Source: Chrysaora quinquecirrha | Taxonomy: Eukaryota; Cnidaria; Scyphozoa; Semaeostomeae; Pelagiidae | Assembly: GCA_014526335.1 (NCBI GenBank) | Contig: JACTAT010000029.1 | Coordinates: 2,674,105-2,738,104 of the forward strand | Reading direction: 5' to 3' | Length of the DNA stretch: 64,000 bases | Part shown: positions 11,301-21,454 of the stretch, piece by piece | Numbering within the stretch: the stretch's first letter is position 1 | Layout of the letters: every line of letters starts with the position of its first letter | The notes under the pieces: generated by a model | Databases searched by the model: none | Told to the model about the DNA's origin: nothing | The model's input: only the letters and a program-made list of their open reading frames with translations | Made by a program: the position numbers and the translations under genes

Positions 11301-14300
11301 TTAGCTCCGAAGAAGCCCTGAATGCAAAATATTAGCACAATTATTATGGAAATTTAATAAATGTTTCTTTTCTGTGTCTCATCTGCCGTTTTGTGTTGTT
11401 CCTGACAATTCATTATTTTATCAACTTCTCCGACACAAGCATCTTCGATCCGGCGGACAGCCTGTTGCCAGCCCTTTTCTTCGAAATACTACCAAGTAGT
11501 TTTGCTATTATCGATGAATTCCCCCCTTCTCCCCGGTTCCAATATTGTTTCGAACAACGTTTGTCGTGCTTTACTAATAACATTTGACTTGTTTTTCTAC
11601 CAACATTGCTTTTGGGGAGGAAGCCAATGAGTTACTCGAGTAGAAACTAAAAAGAATAGGAGGCCGTAATCCTTGAAAAAGGCCTTGTTCCAAATATTTT
11701 GTCCAAGATTGTAGTCATTGACTAAAAACATCTGTGAAAGATGTTGAAGACTTTGCCACTGATTCTGAAACAATCCTCGCTGTAATTTTCCGTACAAATT
11801 GAGTTATCGAGGATTGTTTCAGAATCATTGGCAAAGCAAGATCTTTGTTTACTTAGGGGTTTTGGAATCTGTCTACATCAAAACCAAAAGGCCGGTTCTG
11901 TGTAGACAGAAAGGGTTCATTTTCTCACTTGGACTCTTCAAATAATTCTATTGGTCTTCCCGCTGTATCCGACCAGCTGATTGGTGTTTAAAACACAATG
12001 CCAATTCAGCTTTTCGTTCTTTCTGATTGGTGCATTTCGAGCCGCATCGTGGTATAAATTCCGCCTTAGTCTATTGTTTCGGTCTGTTTCTGACGTTCAT
12101 ACTCTGAGGAGTGTCAGACGAAAAAAGCTTTTAAGTATGCCCGAAAACGATTGCGCTATTCATCGCAATTTTGAAGTTTTGTACAACTCAAAGATATAAT
12201 TTCGTAATTTCGGCAAAAAGACCTGTTTTTTTATTAACACAATTCACCAAATTTACCTACTATCTTATCCTTTACCCTATCTCATTATTAACATCTGTGT
12301 ATCATCTGTAAGAAGTTTCTTACAAAAAAAGGTATTCACAGCGTTATCAGACTAACAAACATCGTTATTAATCGGCATAGAACAAACGCGCTTTATTTAT
12401 TTGCGTGTATATAAAAATACACGGTAAAGATAGCGAATGACTACCTGGTGATTTGACGATCATCGACAATCATTGTGAAGGATGAAACATGTTGTTTGAT
12501 TTGTACATCATGCCACGATCCATCATCCAACTCATGAGAACTGATTATTTCAACCATACCTTCAATGGGATTATATGAAGCATTACAAAATCAAATCAAC
12601 GTGAACAGATTTTACATAACAGGGCAACATTTGATTAAACCAAGAACCGAAAGAAAAACTAGGCCATCCAAGAAGAGGCAAAGTAAAATAAGATGACACA
12701 GAAGTAGACAAAAGTGAGACTAGACAAAGCTACAAGCAAGACTATAAGAGACAAGACAAGATTTAGACTTCTCGAGACAGATTAGATAAGATAGATTGAC
12801 CAAGTGTCTACACAAGAGACAAGAAAAGACTAGACAAGACAATGAGAGACTAGACAAGACTTGACAGGACTATGCAAGACTAGAGAGACTAGACAAGAGA
12901 CAAGACAAGTCTAGACATAAATAGACTGGACAAGAGGCAAGAAAAGAGACTAGATCAGACTAGACAAGACTATGAGAGGCTAGACAAGGCTAGATAGATT
13001 TGAAAAGAAAGTCTAGAGACTACACAAGAGACAAGACAAGTCTAGACATAAATAGACTGGATAAGAGGCCAGAAAAGAGACTAGTTCAGGCTAGACAAGA
13101 CTATTTGAGACTGGGCGAGTCTAGACATAGATTGACTGGACAAGAGACTGGACAAGAGATTGGACAAGAGACTAGTTCAGACTAGACAAGACTATTTGAC
13201 ACTAGACAAGTCTAGACATAGATAGACTGGACAAGGGACTGGACTAGAGACTAGACAAGTCTAGACATAGATAGACTGGACAAGGGACTGGACTAGAGAC
13301 TAGACAAGTCTAGACAAGACAAGACTATTCGAGACTAGAAAAGATTGGATGAACTGTTGAAGAAATAAACAAGAGACTAATCACGATTTGACAAAACTCG
13401 ATTAACTGAAAGGGTCAATAAAAACAAGAAAGGGCAAGACAAAGCAAAGCAAGGTTAGTTTACCTGCCCCAAAATTAGCCTCCAGTCTGATTCTGCCAAG
13501 AAGCAACTCCAGCGTGAGATATGTGTTTTGGTTTCCAAGCGTGAGGAGAATGCCATTTTGCTGTCGTGTTTTAAACCTGAGCTGAACTTTGTTGAATTTT
13601 CTGTTACTTAAAGCAACAACCCTTTTTGACACGAAATCCATGCTTGAACGAAGCGAGATAACAGGTGATTCTACGAAAAAACTATCATTAAGGTGGGTGC
13701 AAATCTTGCCAACAATGTTGGCCAAAATGTGGGATATCATCAGCACTGTGGAGGATATTCAATACAGTAGAGAAACATCATCAATACGGTGGAGGGATAT
13801 CATCAGAAAAGCGAAGAATATCTAGTTAAGTGGAAGGTTATCATCAGCACAATAGAGAGATATCATCAGTACAGTGGATGGATACCATCAGTACAGTGGG
13901 GGGATACCATCAGTACAGTGGAGGGATGCCATCAGTACAGTGGAGGAATACCATCAGTACAGTGGAGGAATAGAAGGGACCACAGCTTAACAATTAGCTT
14001 AATTTACATCACAAATAGACATGCTTTTGACAATTGGTGGAACGAGCGGAATCTGGCTAAATGCCCCACTTGAAGACATAAATTGAAGGCTCACCTTGAT
14101 CGCAGCGTGGTCCTTTGTCGCCAGTTCCAAAACAATCACAGACACAACTACTAAATCCATTCACGTATCTCCCTTTATTGCAATGCAGGCTTGTGCTCAT
14201 TTTACTACAATAATTCATGCAACCGTACAACGTCTTAGAACCTTTTTTGCTGGGTGATCCTTTTTTCATTTCTTGATATCCTTGAGCAAACTTTATATCT

Positions 14301-15963
14301 TTGATGCACCCAACAAACCTTGAAAAGAATAAGAAGAGTCATCCAATCAAGAAGAGTCGTAAAATTAATTTCTTTAAGGATCTTCAGTGGAATAGTTCTC
14401 AAGGCAGGAAAATAGTGCCAACACTGTTGGTCAGCATGTCGTGCCAACATTGTTGGGCATCATGTCGTGCCAACATTGTTGGTCAGCATGTCGTGCCAAC
14501 ATTGTTGGTCAGCATGTCGTGCCAACATTGTTGGGCATCATGTCGTGCCAACATTGTTGGTCAGCATGTCGTGCCAACATTGTTGGTCAGTATGTCGTGC
14601 CAACATTGTGGGTTAACATGTCGTGCCAAATTGTTTGGCAACATGTCGTGGCAACATTGTGGGTTAACATGTCGTGCCAACATTGTTGGGCAACCTGTCG
14701 TGCCAACATTGTTGATCAACATGTCGTGCCAACATTGTGGGTTAACATGTCGTGCCAAATTGTAGGTTAACATGTCGTGCCAACATTGTTGGGCAACATG
14801 TCGTGCCAACATTGTTGGTCAACATGTCGTGCCAACATCGTTGGTCAACATGCCGTGCCAACATTGTTGGTCAACATGTCGTGCCAACATTGTTGGTCAA
14901 CATGTCGTGCCAACATTGTTGGTCAACATGTTGTGCCAACATTGTTGGTCAACATGTCGTGCCAACATTGTTGGTCAACATGTCGTGCCAACATTGTTGG
15001 TCGACGTGTCGTGCCTACATTGCTGGGCAACATGTCGTGCCAAAATTGTTGGTCAGCATGTCGTGCCAACATTGTTGGTCAACATGTTGGCTGAAAATAT
15101 GTCAACATGTCGATGCAGTTTGCCAATTCTCTCAGATTTTGTGATTGTATAGCAAACCCTACCAACATGTTGGCCTAGCTTCAGCGAACATTTTGACCAA
15201 TTATGTTAGAACGGTTTGCACCTGCCTTTATTGGACATGGTTTGCCAACATGTTGGCAAGACATAGAAAATGGAACCAAGACATCAATTTTGCTCAAATT
15301 GACTAAAAGTTTGGCCAAAATCTTTAAACATGCTTTGAAATGTTGTCAACATTATTTCATCAACAAAATGTTGTGTGTTGCCAAAATGTAGCAAACATTG
15401 CCAACATTCTGGCCAACAATTTCTGGCGGCGATGTTGGTAAAAATGATTAATCGATCAAGGAAAGTACTTACCCTCTGTGTCTGTCTCCTATTTTCACAT
15501 TGCCATAAGAATCAACATAATTACCAACATAGACATTATCTGACACATCAAGTACTTTTTCCCAGTGTACATTAGATATAAGTTTCTGTGTTCCATCTAG
15601 TTCAAATATGGTGGCCCTGTGATTTCTAATAATAGTCACATTGTGCCACAAAAGATCATTGAGGTCACTACCCAGATCTTTGTCGCCGTTCTCATCTGCC
15701 GAATACGATACTGTTATTGCAAGTTTACCATTATGAAGCCTCAGCTTTAAGAATGTCCCTTGTTTTCTACTAGGTATATCAACCAGGTTACCATGTGAGT
15801 TATTTGTCTTGAATTGAAAGTTCAGCGTGGCTCGTTCTCTAAGATTCCATTTTCTATACAGAGCCCACGAGTTCGGCCCACCGAGAAAGGTTAGCTTCTC
15901 TGAGTCAATAATGATTATAGCACTGAGGAATACTACAAGGAAAACAACTCCAGTTTTCTTCAT
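8029..15963 (-). CDS. Neurexin-like receptor A, eight-exon model
   Basis: Predicted 529-residue single-pass membrane protein of the neurexin/CASPR type, a cell-surface adhesion receptor. Exons (minus strand): 15963-15473, 14318-14095, 13670-13464, 12559-12445, 10839-10791, 10683-10563, 9602-9493, 8301-8029. Summed coding length is 1590 bases (530 codons) and every junction matches in phase (2,1,1,2,0,1,0). Order: signal peptide (about 1-21), LNS 1 (about 22-185), EGF (about 198-238), LNS 2 (about 239-362), linker and basic Pro/Thr stalk (about 363-455), transmembrane helix (about 459-481), 48-residue tail. The tail has a juxtamembrane KKYRGSF resembling the FERM/4.1-binding site of neurexin IV/CASPR and ends ATDV, a class I PDZ ligand. 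This corresponds to a single neurexin LNS-EGF-LNS repeat plus anchor. The 'LYVGG' strand expected in LNS 2 is absent from the model, so one more phase-2 exon may lie in intron 4. Gene B at 61621 is a paralogue. Confidence 0.85.
8740..9300. repeat. ~178-bp tandem repeat in intron 7 of gene A
   Basis: About three copies of a ~178-bp unit. The word gcatacagaatttatcatg recurs near 8815, 8994 and 9172, each followed by 'gtcaatttatggtcaatttg' and 'ggctcgattcgttgtac'. A more diverged copy seems to lie near 8590-8740. Confidence 0.85.
9493..9602 (-). CDS. Neurexin-like A exon 7: basic stalk
   Basis: The acceptor 'tcaatctttgcag' at 9603 is phase 1 and the donor agcagc/gtaagtc at 9493 is phase 0. It encodes about 36 residues of low-complexity Lys/Pro/Thr sequence (RKPVRKTKPPDLKKTTKPRK, VVVVTRSNN), a typical juxtamembrane stalk. 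Both splice sites are strong and both phases fit the neighbours. Confidence 0.75.
9755..10335. repeat. (TCTTG)n pentanucleotide tract in intron 6 of gene A
   Basis: About 580 bases of degenerate tcttg repeat. Long open frames on both strands inside it are repeat artefacts (Ser-Cys-Leu-Val-Leu cycles). Confidence 0.95.
10563..10683 (-). CDS. Neurexin-like A exon 6: post-LNS linker
   Basis: The acceptor 'tttattccacag' at 10684 is phase 0 and the donor cttcag/gtaacg at 10563 is phase 1. The 40 residues (ANLIEDIIETVKYNE..., EIDGKIETVCDVVERPPSG) resemble the segment after an LNS domain in neurexins, where a short linker ends in a single cysteine ('..i.g.v...C...'). Confidence 0.72.
10791..10839 (-). 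CDS. Neurexin-like A exon 5: 49-base micro-exon closing LNS 2
   Basis: The acceptor 'gtttggttccag' at 10840 opens SKQGFVGCLQQLQFYK in phase 2, the terminal 'F.GCL..l.f' of LNS 2. The donor ataag/gttggt at 10791 is phase 0. Both phases match the flanking exons. A MITE ends about 20 bases upstream of the acceptor. Between exon 4 and this exon the usual 'l.l....lYVGG' stretch (about 25 residues) is missing. Confidence 0.7.
10860..11068. mobile_element. Palindromic MITE beside exon 5 of gene A
   Basis: Terminal inverted repeats agccctgtttacactac (left) and gtagtgtaaacagggct (right) bound about 205 bases. The interior is made of nested palindromes (aacccgggttaa, cccgggttcgacccggg, 'aacccaccatcagatgtgggtt'). 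There is no coding capacity. A lone related terminus (gtagtgtaaacagggctta) lies at about 11274. TWA-type duplication is possible, but the exact borders are ambiguous. Confidence 0.8.
11750..11846. repeat. Hairpin inverted repeat in intron 4 of gene A
   Basis: Arms tgattctgaaacaatcctcg and cgaggattgtttcagaatca are perfect inverses, with a flanking near-match (ctttgccac / attggcaaag), around a loop of about 30 bases. It is consistent with a short MITE or a strong RNA hairpin. Confidence 0.75.
11948..12058 (+). promoter_or_regulatory. Possible Pol II promoter-like cluster in intron 4
   Basis: CCAAT-type boxes (ATTGG at about 11949, 11980 and 12026; CCAAT at 12001) lie within 80 bases and are followed by TATAAA at about 12053. 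The layout resembles a compact core promoter and is antisense to gene A. No recognisable coding sequence follows, so a transposon promoter or chance are both possible. Confidence 0.25.
12445..12559 (-). CDS. Neurexin-like A exon 4: LNS 2, continued
   Basis: A 115-base exon with no start codon of its own. It carries the diagnostic LNS core LDDGSWHDVQIKQHVSSF, then MIVDDRQITR ('d..WH.v...r......l.vD'). The acceptor is 'cattgaag' at 12560 (phase 1, weak pyrimidine tract) and the donor accag/gtagtc at 12445 (phase 2). The phase fits exon 3 exactly. Confidence 0.8.
12690..13345. repeat. Degenerate minisatellite (gactagacaag) in intron 3 of gene A
   Basis: Repeats of 'gactagacaag', 'gtctagacatagatagactg' and 'acaagagac' with higher-order duplications. 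For example, the block around 13210-13260 recurs at 13255-13310. Related in composition to the (CAAGA)n tracts at 9755 and 16085. Confidence 0.9.
13464..13670 (-). CDS. Neurexin-like A exon 3: first half of LNS 2
   Basis: The acceptor 'gttttttcgtag' at 13671 is phase 1. The exon reads SPVISLRSSMDFVSKRVV, VQLRFKTRQQNGILLTLG, YLTLELLLGRIRLEANFGAG, the first beta strands of an LNS domain ('F......l.l.frT...nGlll...', 'l.l..g.i.l..n.G.g'). The donor gcag/gtaaac at 13464 is phase 1. Open frame upstream of 13670 is intron. Confidence 0.85.
13735..13975. repeat. ~22-bp minisatellite (catcagtacagtggagg)
   Basis: About ten tandem copies of a unit like 'ataccatcagtacagtggag' in intron 2 of gene A. The same word family, more degenerate, occurs inverted near 63715-63835 and near 27990-28210. 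Confidence 0.9.
14095..14318 (-). CDS. Neurexin-like A exon 2: end of LNS 1 and EGF
   Basis: The acceptor 'attcttttcaag' at 14319 gives phase 2 and opens FVGCIKDIKFAQG, the conserved end of an LNS domain with its disulphide cysteine. A cysteine-rich EGF module follows (YGCMNYCSK, LHCNKGRYV, SSCVCDCFGTGDKGPRCDQ). The donor caag/gtgagcc at 14095 is phase 1. Gene B exon 2 aligns through FVGCIDDL and CNCLGTGFEGRNC, with the same two intron positions. Confidence 0.88.
14409..15095. repeat. 27-bp palindromic minisatellite in intron 1 of gene A
   Basis: About 25 copies of a ~27-bp unit built from gccaacattgttggtcaac and 'atgtcgt'. The core ccaacattgttgg is nearly palindromic, so the array can fold on itself on either strand. 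Open frames in all three plus frames are repeat artefacts. Scattered 'gccaacatgttggc' words continue to about 15430. Confidence 0.95.
15473..15963 (-). CDS. Neurexin-like A exon 1: signal peptide and LNS 1
   Basis: The ATG at 15963 opens a signal peptide (MKKTGVVFLVVFLSAIII). A laminin-G fold follows: KLTFLGGPNSWALYRKW, LNFQFKTNNSHG, FLKLRLHNGKLAITV, LNDLLWHNVTIIRNHRATIF and NVYVGNYV. These match the start of neurexin LNS 1 ('l.f.g...a.y..w', 'F.lkT....gll', 'L...dgrl', 'W H.v...R', 'l.vGg'). The donor is agagg/gtaagtac at 15473, phase 2. Intron 1 (15472-14319) is largely a palindromic minisatellite. Confidence 0.9.
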
Positions 15964-16084
15964 TTCTCACTAGTTTTGAGTTCAGAAATTAGGAGGACTT
16001 GAATGATACATCGAGGTCCAATTTGATCTTTGCTGCGAACAACTGCGAATCAAGAGTAGAGACAATTTTGAAAGCAATATTAAA

Positions 16085-16445
16085 ACAACAAGACATGAGA
16101 GGGACAGAGGAGATAATACAAACAAGACAAGATAAGACAAGGTAAGACAAGATATGACAAGACAAGACAGTGCAAGGCAATACAAGACATGACATGGCAT
16201 GACAAGACAAGACATGACTTGACAACCCATGACATGAAATGACATGACAAGACATCACAAGACAGGACAAGACAAGACAAGACAAGACACGACAAGACAA
16301 GACAAGACATGACCTGACGACCCATGACATGTGACATGACATGACATCACAAGTCAGGACAAGACAAGACAAGACAAGATAAGACAAGACAAGACAAGAC
16401 AAGGCACGACAAGACAAGACAAGACAAGACAAGACAAGGGAAGAA
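16085..16445. repeat. (GACAA)n pentanucleotide tract upstream of gene A
   Basis: About 360 bases of degenerate gacaa repeat about 120 bases upstream of the gene A start codon, in the likely promoter or 5' UTR region. It is the complement of the (TCTTG)n tract in intron 6. Confidence 0.93.
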
Positions 16446-17054
16446 ATGAAACAAGACAGAAACAAGAAAACTCTAGAATACTGTAACTCTTTAATTTCAT
16501 TAGCTCACTATCTTTGCAGTATCTCGTTTTACAACAAGCTGGCATTTGTGAGCAGAAATCTATTCGATTTCCTGAATACAGTGGCGGAAACTTCAAAGCA
16601 AATAACAAGCAAACTTTAATAAAACAAAGCTTACACCTGCAAAGCTGCCATTTTTCAGCTCCACATGTAAAGTTATGATTTATAATCTATACACAGTATA
16701 AAATCACCTATGCTACTAATACTTTTTAGCAAAACGGGGCACCTCCTTGTTTTGCATGATTCTTAATCAATTTTCACACCACTCATACTTAGAGAAAATG
16801 ACAGAAAATAACGAGGCCCGTGTAGGCATTTGCAGATGTAGTAGAAACTACTTGAAATTACGTCATTAAGCAATTCTAAAAAGGAATTGTTTAAGTGCAT
16901 GAGATTTCCCGGCCAGTGATGCTGGATAGTTGTTACGTATTAAGTACCAACCAAGTGAACAGAATCCAGCGATAAGACCAAAAGCATAAGCTGACGTGAG
17001 TGAAAGAGTTGCTCTTCCTGTTTACACAGAGCGACTTCCTGGGCTGTGCAGCAT
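16446..17054. other. Intergenic, nothing recognised
   Basis: Upstream flank of gene A. No gene, RNA or clear repeat is recognised. Confidence 0.3.
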
Positions 17055-17390
17055 GTCTGCCTTGTCTGTTCTAGCAGTGACTACAGGCCTGTCCAAGTAG
17101 TGACCGCCAGGCCTGTTCTAGCCGGGACTACCTGGCCTGTTCTAGCATTGAATACCTGGCATGTTCTAGCAGTGACCACCTGATCTGTTCTAGCAGTGAA
17201 TACCTTGCATGTTCTAGCATTGACTGCCTGGGCTGCTCTAGCAGAGACTACCTGGCATGTTCTAGCAGTGGCTATACCTGACCTGCTCTGTAGTGACTGC
17301 CTAGCCTGTTCTAGCAGTGACTTAATTGCCTGTTCTAGCACTGACTAACTGGTCAGTTCTAGCAGTTACTATCTGACCTGTTCTTTGCGT
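17055..17390. repeat. ~22-bp minisatellite (tgttctagcagtgac)
   Basis: About fifteen degenerate copies of a ~22-bp unit with the words 'cctgttctagcagtgacta' and 'ctgcctgg'. The minus-strand open frame across it (repeated ARTCQV-like words) is an artefact of the repeat. Confidence 0.9.
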
Positions 17391-18410
17391 CTTCTCAAAT
17401 GACTTCAATTTTCCTGTGATCTTAATGCCCTTAAATTCAAGCAGTGATTCCAATCAGTGGCTTAAATGACGTTAACTTATTCTGATTGCAAACAGTTTTG
17501 GAACATACTGCTAAGTAATATCTTTCTCAGGCTTATAGGATTTTCACATAAGCTGTTAGATAATCGAGCTAGAAAAACTAAGCTAATGAAGAGTGCAATA
17601 AAGTGAATCGACTAAGAAGAACAGCGCTAATGAAGAACACAATAGAGATGGCCGACTAAGAAGACTACCCTAATGAACAGTATAATCTATATTGGCTGTA
17701 TTGGATTCGATATTGGAATAGAAATTAGCGGTAGATGTGGAATCAGCAGGGTTGGATAAGAGCTTGATCGTCGAGAATCGTTTGTGTTAGCCGTTCTGTT
17801 AAGCGTTTGAAAAATTAGCATAGCATGCCAATTAATCAACGCATTGTTTATCTTGTATCATAATTGGATTTTTAATACGCAGGTGGAACTTACGATGACT
17901 GTTCACTGATGCTGAGATCGAGCAATGACTTTAATGAAGGGAGTGCCCTTAGCAAGTAGGCAAGCTTTAGTTGTAAACACATTTGAAACAGACCGAGTTC
18001 GAGGCAGCTACATGGGGAAAAAGATTTTTGATTCTACCAATGCTTTTTTGCCTCTTTTCAAATAGCTACCAAATGGCCCAGTTCATTGTAGTTAAGAAAT
18101 AATACTACAACTTCAGGTATTTTCTGTAGTAACTACTGAAGTTCATTTACTTTAGGTTACGTGTTTTAGACTTTATAGATCGTGTTCGGATACTCTAAAT
18201 CTTAGACCCTCACCAAAATCTCAAGCATTTGTAGCCAAACGTTTCAGATTTGCTTTACCAGCAATTTTTTACCAGTTTGGACGTGTCACAAAACATTTCT
18301 TGAGTAGAAAACTAACTTAAACTTTCGTATTGTTTCGCAAGTATCTGCTGGACGCAAGCAAAAAACGCTTGACAAGCAAGGTCTTGGTGTGAGAAGCAAA
18401 CGGTAAAGGT
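17391..18410. other. Intergenic, nothing recognised
   Basis: No supported gene. A short near-duplication ('ctaatgaagagtgcaat' / 'ctaatgaagaacacaat') occurs near 17580-17640. Confidence 0.3.
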
Positions 18411-18545
18411 CGTGAAGGTGAAGAAATGGTGTATTTATCGCCAGTTGCTGAGTAGGTTGACTAATCGAGACCTCGACACCTTGCTGTGACACCACCGTAT
18501 TTCGGGCTCTCGGCCCACGACCTCTCTGAGCTTCTGACGACCACA
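18411..18545 (-). mobile_element. tRNA-derived SINE, family 1, copy 1 (decayed)
   Basis: Matches the copies at 29031-29210 and 62711-62884. Shared words are taatcgagacctcgac, 'gctgtgac', and the 3' block 'aatggtgtatttatcgcc' next to ggtgaagaaatgg. The B-box region is decayed here (gggccgagagccc on the minus strand). Confidence 0.65.
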
Positions 18546-18699
18546 ATGCTACAGAACCTTATAAAATTTCAAAAAATTCACACAGCACAGTCAAACATTT
18601 TGCTTGAAAGCAAGCTTCAAATCATTGACAAGCAACTTCTAATGGTTAGCGAAGGCCTCAACAGTGAGTGGATTTCGCTGAATCTATCTATTGTTCGTA

Positions 18700-19066
18700 C
18701 TACACGTTTTTTTTATAAGGAACACCTTTATAAGGAACTCGAGGCTGACAATTCCCAACAAATTAAGGAACTTTAAGGAACTGTCGCGGCTCGGGTGAAA
18801 AACTAGGAATAAATTTTTCAAGAACAAGACTATTTGTAAAGAAAAATACAGAATAACAATATATTTCCCATCGTTCTGCCAAAATAGACTCCATTTACAT
18901 TTAAAGTTGGAAAATGAAGCAAATTTATATGAATTTGCTGTAACAATTTGCATTAAAACATATTTCATGACAAGGAACAATATAAGGAACTTCAGCCTCA
19001 TTTTGTCGAAAAATTAAGGAACTCAAGCCTGAACTCAGACCAAGTTTCCTTATAAAAAAAACGTGT
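18700..19066. mobile_element. MITE with 'acacgtttttttataagga' termini, full copy
   Basis: The left end acacgttttttttataagga and right end tccttataaaaaaaacgtgt are inverted repeats around about 325 bases with no coding capacity. Internal 'aattaaggaac' words are also inverted. A partial second copy lies at 39010-39180. Confidence 0.8.
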
Positions 19067-21454
19067 AAGCTTGTGATGTTTTGAGCTGTGCATGCAGCGT
19101 TTGTGCATTGGGGTGTTATCAAACTTAAAAAAGGGGTTTTACTGGGTTTGATGCTCACAAATAGCATACCTGTTAGCTTCTTACACCACTTTTTCTCACA
19201 TTGAGTTTAATGTAGAAATATACTTCTGCCTGAAGGTGATTTTAAAATGTAAGCTTCAATCCACTTCAACGATAACTGCCCCCCCTCCCATTAGGCCTTA
19301 ATCGGAATACCCCCGGGCTTTCACTTATGCAATACAATATCAAATAAAATACAAATATCTGTTTTCTGGCAGTAACAAGCTTGGAAGCTAAGCAAACAAC
19401 GCAATTAAAAGCAGGTGCAGTGACAAATCAAGTAGTCAACTTAATCTTGAGATTCATAAGATAACTTGTATAATAACTCAAAAGCCTGCGATATGAATGA
19501 ACAAACTTAGATGATAGGATCGTGTTTCTATAGCGTTTTGTCAGCGAAATTTGATTGCAAGTATTACAAGTTAAGATATAAAAAGATGAAGAAGCAAAAA
19601 CTATGAAAATACAGACAATTAGGATTCTTTGGTCAGTAGATGAATACGATCTTTGATCTAGCGTTATTAGGTAGAAAGCACTCAAAGTAACTGACCGTTT
19701 AAAACACACTGATCAGGCTCAGCATCCCTATAGACAAAGTACGCACCCTTTATAGAGGAGGGCTTTGGGATTTCACGGGTTGTGGGTTCGGCCGATTTCG
19801 CCCTCGGGTTTTCGGGTTTGTCCCAATTGTCTTCCGGGTTTTCGGGTTTCGACACCCCCAAAGCCCCCCTCATTATAGGTCAGCATTTCGAGTACGATTG
19901 CAGGTCTAAATAACTAAACTCTTGGTTCCGAATAGGGGCCAATTAAAATAGTTTTGAAAGTAAGCTGTCACCCAATTTTCTTGTTATGTTCTATTTATAA
20001 CCTTCATTAATAAACTTGACGTTTACCCATTGATGGAGAATGCAAAGTCTCTCTTACTGTGACATTCACTTTTTGAATACAGTGCCTTTTCCAATCTATC
20101 TATCTATCTTGCCAAATATGTGTGTACTTCACCACATACATTGCTTTCTAAATAGATTCACATGGTACTTCTTATATTAAAACGTTGTTTGAGGCAGTAA
20201 TCACTAGAGACTGCCGTGTGCATGACATGAAAACTGCTTTTGCAGAGTGGACACAAAATCAAGGCCCTGCTATCCCATTTTGCTCCATAAAATTTGGCAG
20301 AGGACCCCCAGCCGCGCCGTTTTCCTTCCCTTCCATTAACAGAAAGTTGTCAAATTCATACTGCCTTAATATTCTTAGCATACAGTAGAAATTATTGACG
20401 ATGTTATATACTTCTTCCATATCATAGCTAACCCGGTTTGTCAAAGATAGAACCTTCGATGTATGTAGACTCAAAACTTCCCAAATTTAATTGTCTATTT
20501 TATTGGCAAAAAAATCAATTAGGAGGCCTCTTTTAAGGGACCTTTACTGGGTACCATTTTATTGTTCTGTAAAGAAAAGGGACATAAGGCTATTGCTCAA
20601 GGAGAGGAGAGAGACTGGTTGGAGCAAATGCCCCCCCCCCCCCTAGTCAGTATTTTAAAAGGAACCTTGATATCTGTGACAATGAAAAAGTCATAGCGTA
20701 GTTAGAATCACCTCTAGACTTAGTTGCTTTCTTGATCCACCGATCCTTACAGGGACATCAGGGACAGACCCCAGGGACATGTGACTGTCAGATCCATTAT
20801 TTCATTCCTTCAGACATGATCTAGCTTTAAAGATCACGATCGATTTTACAGCCACAAATTAAACAGAAATTTTTTCACTCTCAAATCAGAATCACCCTTC
20901 CCTTATCTTGCAGACAATCGTATAGCAGAGACCATCTGATACAAAGGTAACAACGTCACAACGAACGATTTGCGTTGACAATTTTCCAAGTAGCGTTTCT
21001 TATCAGATAACTGATAAGAAGAACCTAATATGCCATGTATTTGGGAATTCACAGGAAATCGTTAAAGACGCAGATTCCCCATACATCCTTATTTTATCGT
21101 GCGATTCACAATCGCAGACAAAGGGTGTTTCCACGGGGGGGCGGGATTGGGAGTTGGGAATGTACCACAGAAAAGTACCGAAATATATTTGGGTCTGGTC
21201 TGATAAACAAATTAGACATATAGTTATAGTCTGAGCAGAAACTTCATGCTAAGAGACAGATTTTAACTTCCTTTTATGCAGGCATTGAGTATTAAGTGTA
21301 TACACTATTTTGAAAACTTTGCTTCTTAAGAACACTTGTTTCTCACTCATAAGAAGAATCTGGCTTCTATTCCTTGTTTCTTATTTATTCTGTAGCTTTT
21401 ACTTCTCAGACGTTTTCACAAACTGGTGGAATATACATTTAAGAGAGTACACTA
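19067..21454. other. Intergenic, nothing recognised
   Basis: No supported gene. It holds a G/T-rich stretch with repeated cgggttttcgggttt (about 19770-19850), a 16-base run of C at about 20630 and tcta repeats near 20097. Short open frames show no recognisable domain. Confidence 0.3.

Noticed and set aside
13671..13746. N-terminal extension of the LNS 2 exon of gene A
   Set aside because: Residues before SPVISLRSS come from the intron. The acceptor at 13671 and phase agreement with exon 2 set the exon start.
14409..15095. CRISPR-like look of regularly spaced 27-bp repeats
   Set aside because: There are no unique spacers between units; the units are contiguous and degenerate, in a eukaryotic intron, with no cas genes.
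14301..15152. Overlapping Cys/Asn-rich open frames (CRANIVGQHV repeats)
   Set aside because: All three frames stay open because the minisatellite unit is 27 bp; there is no independent evidence of coding.
19682..19873. 63-codon minus-strand Pro/Glu-rich frame
   Set aside because: Arises from a cgggttttcgggttt repeat; no signal peptide, domain or splice support.
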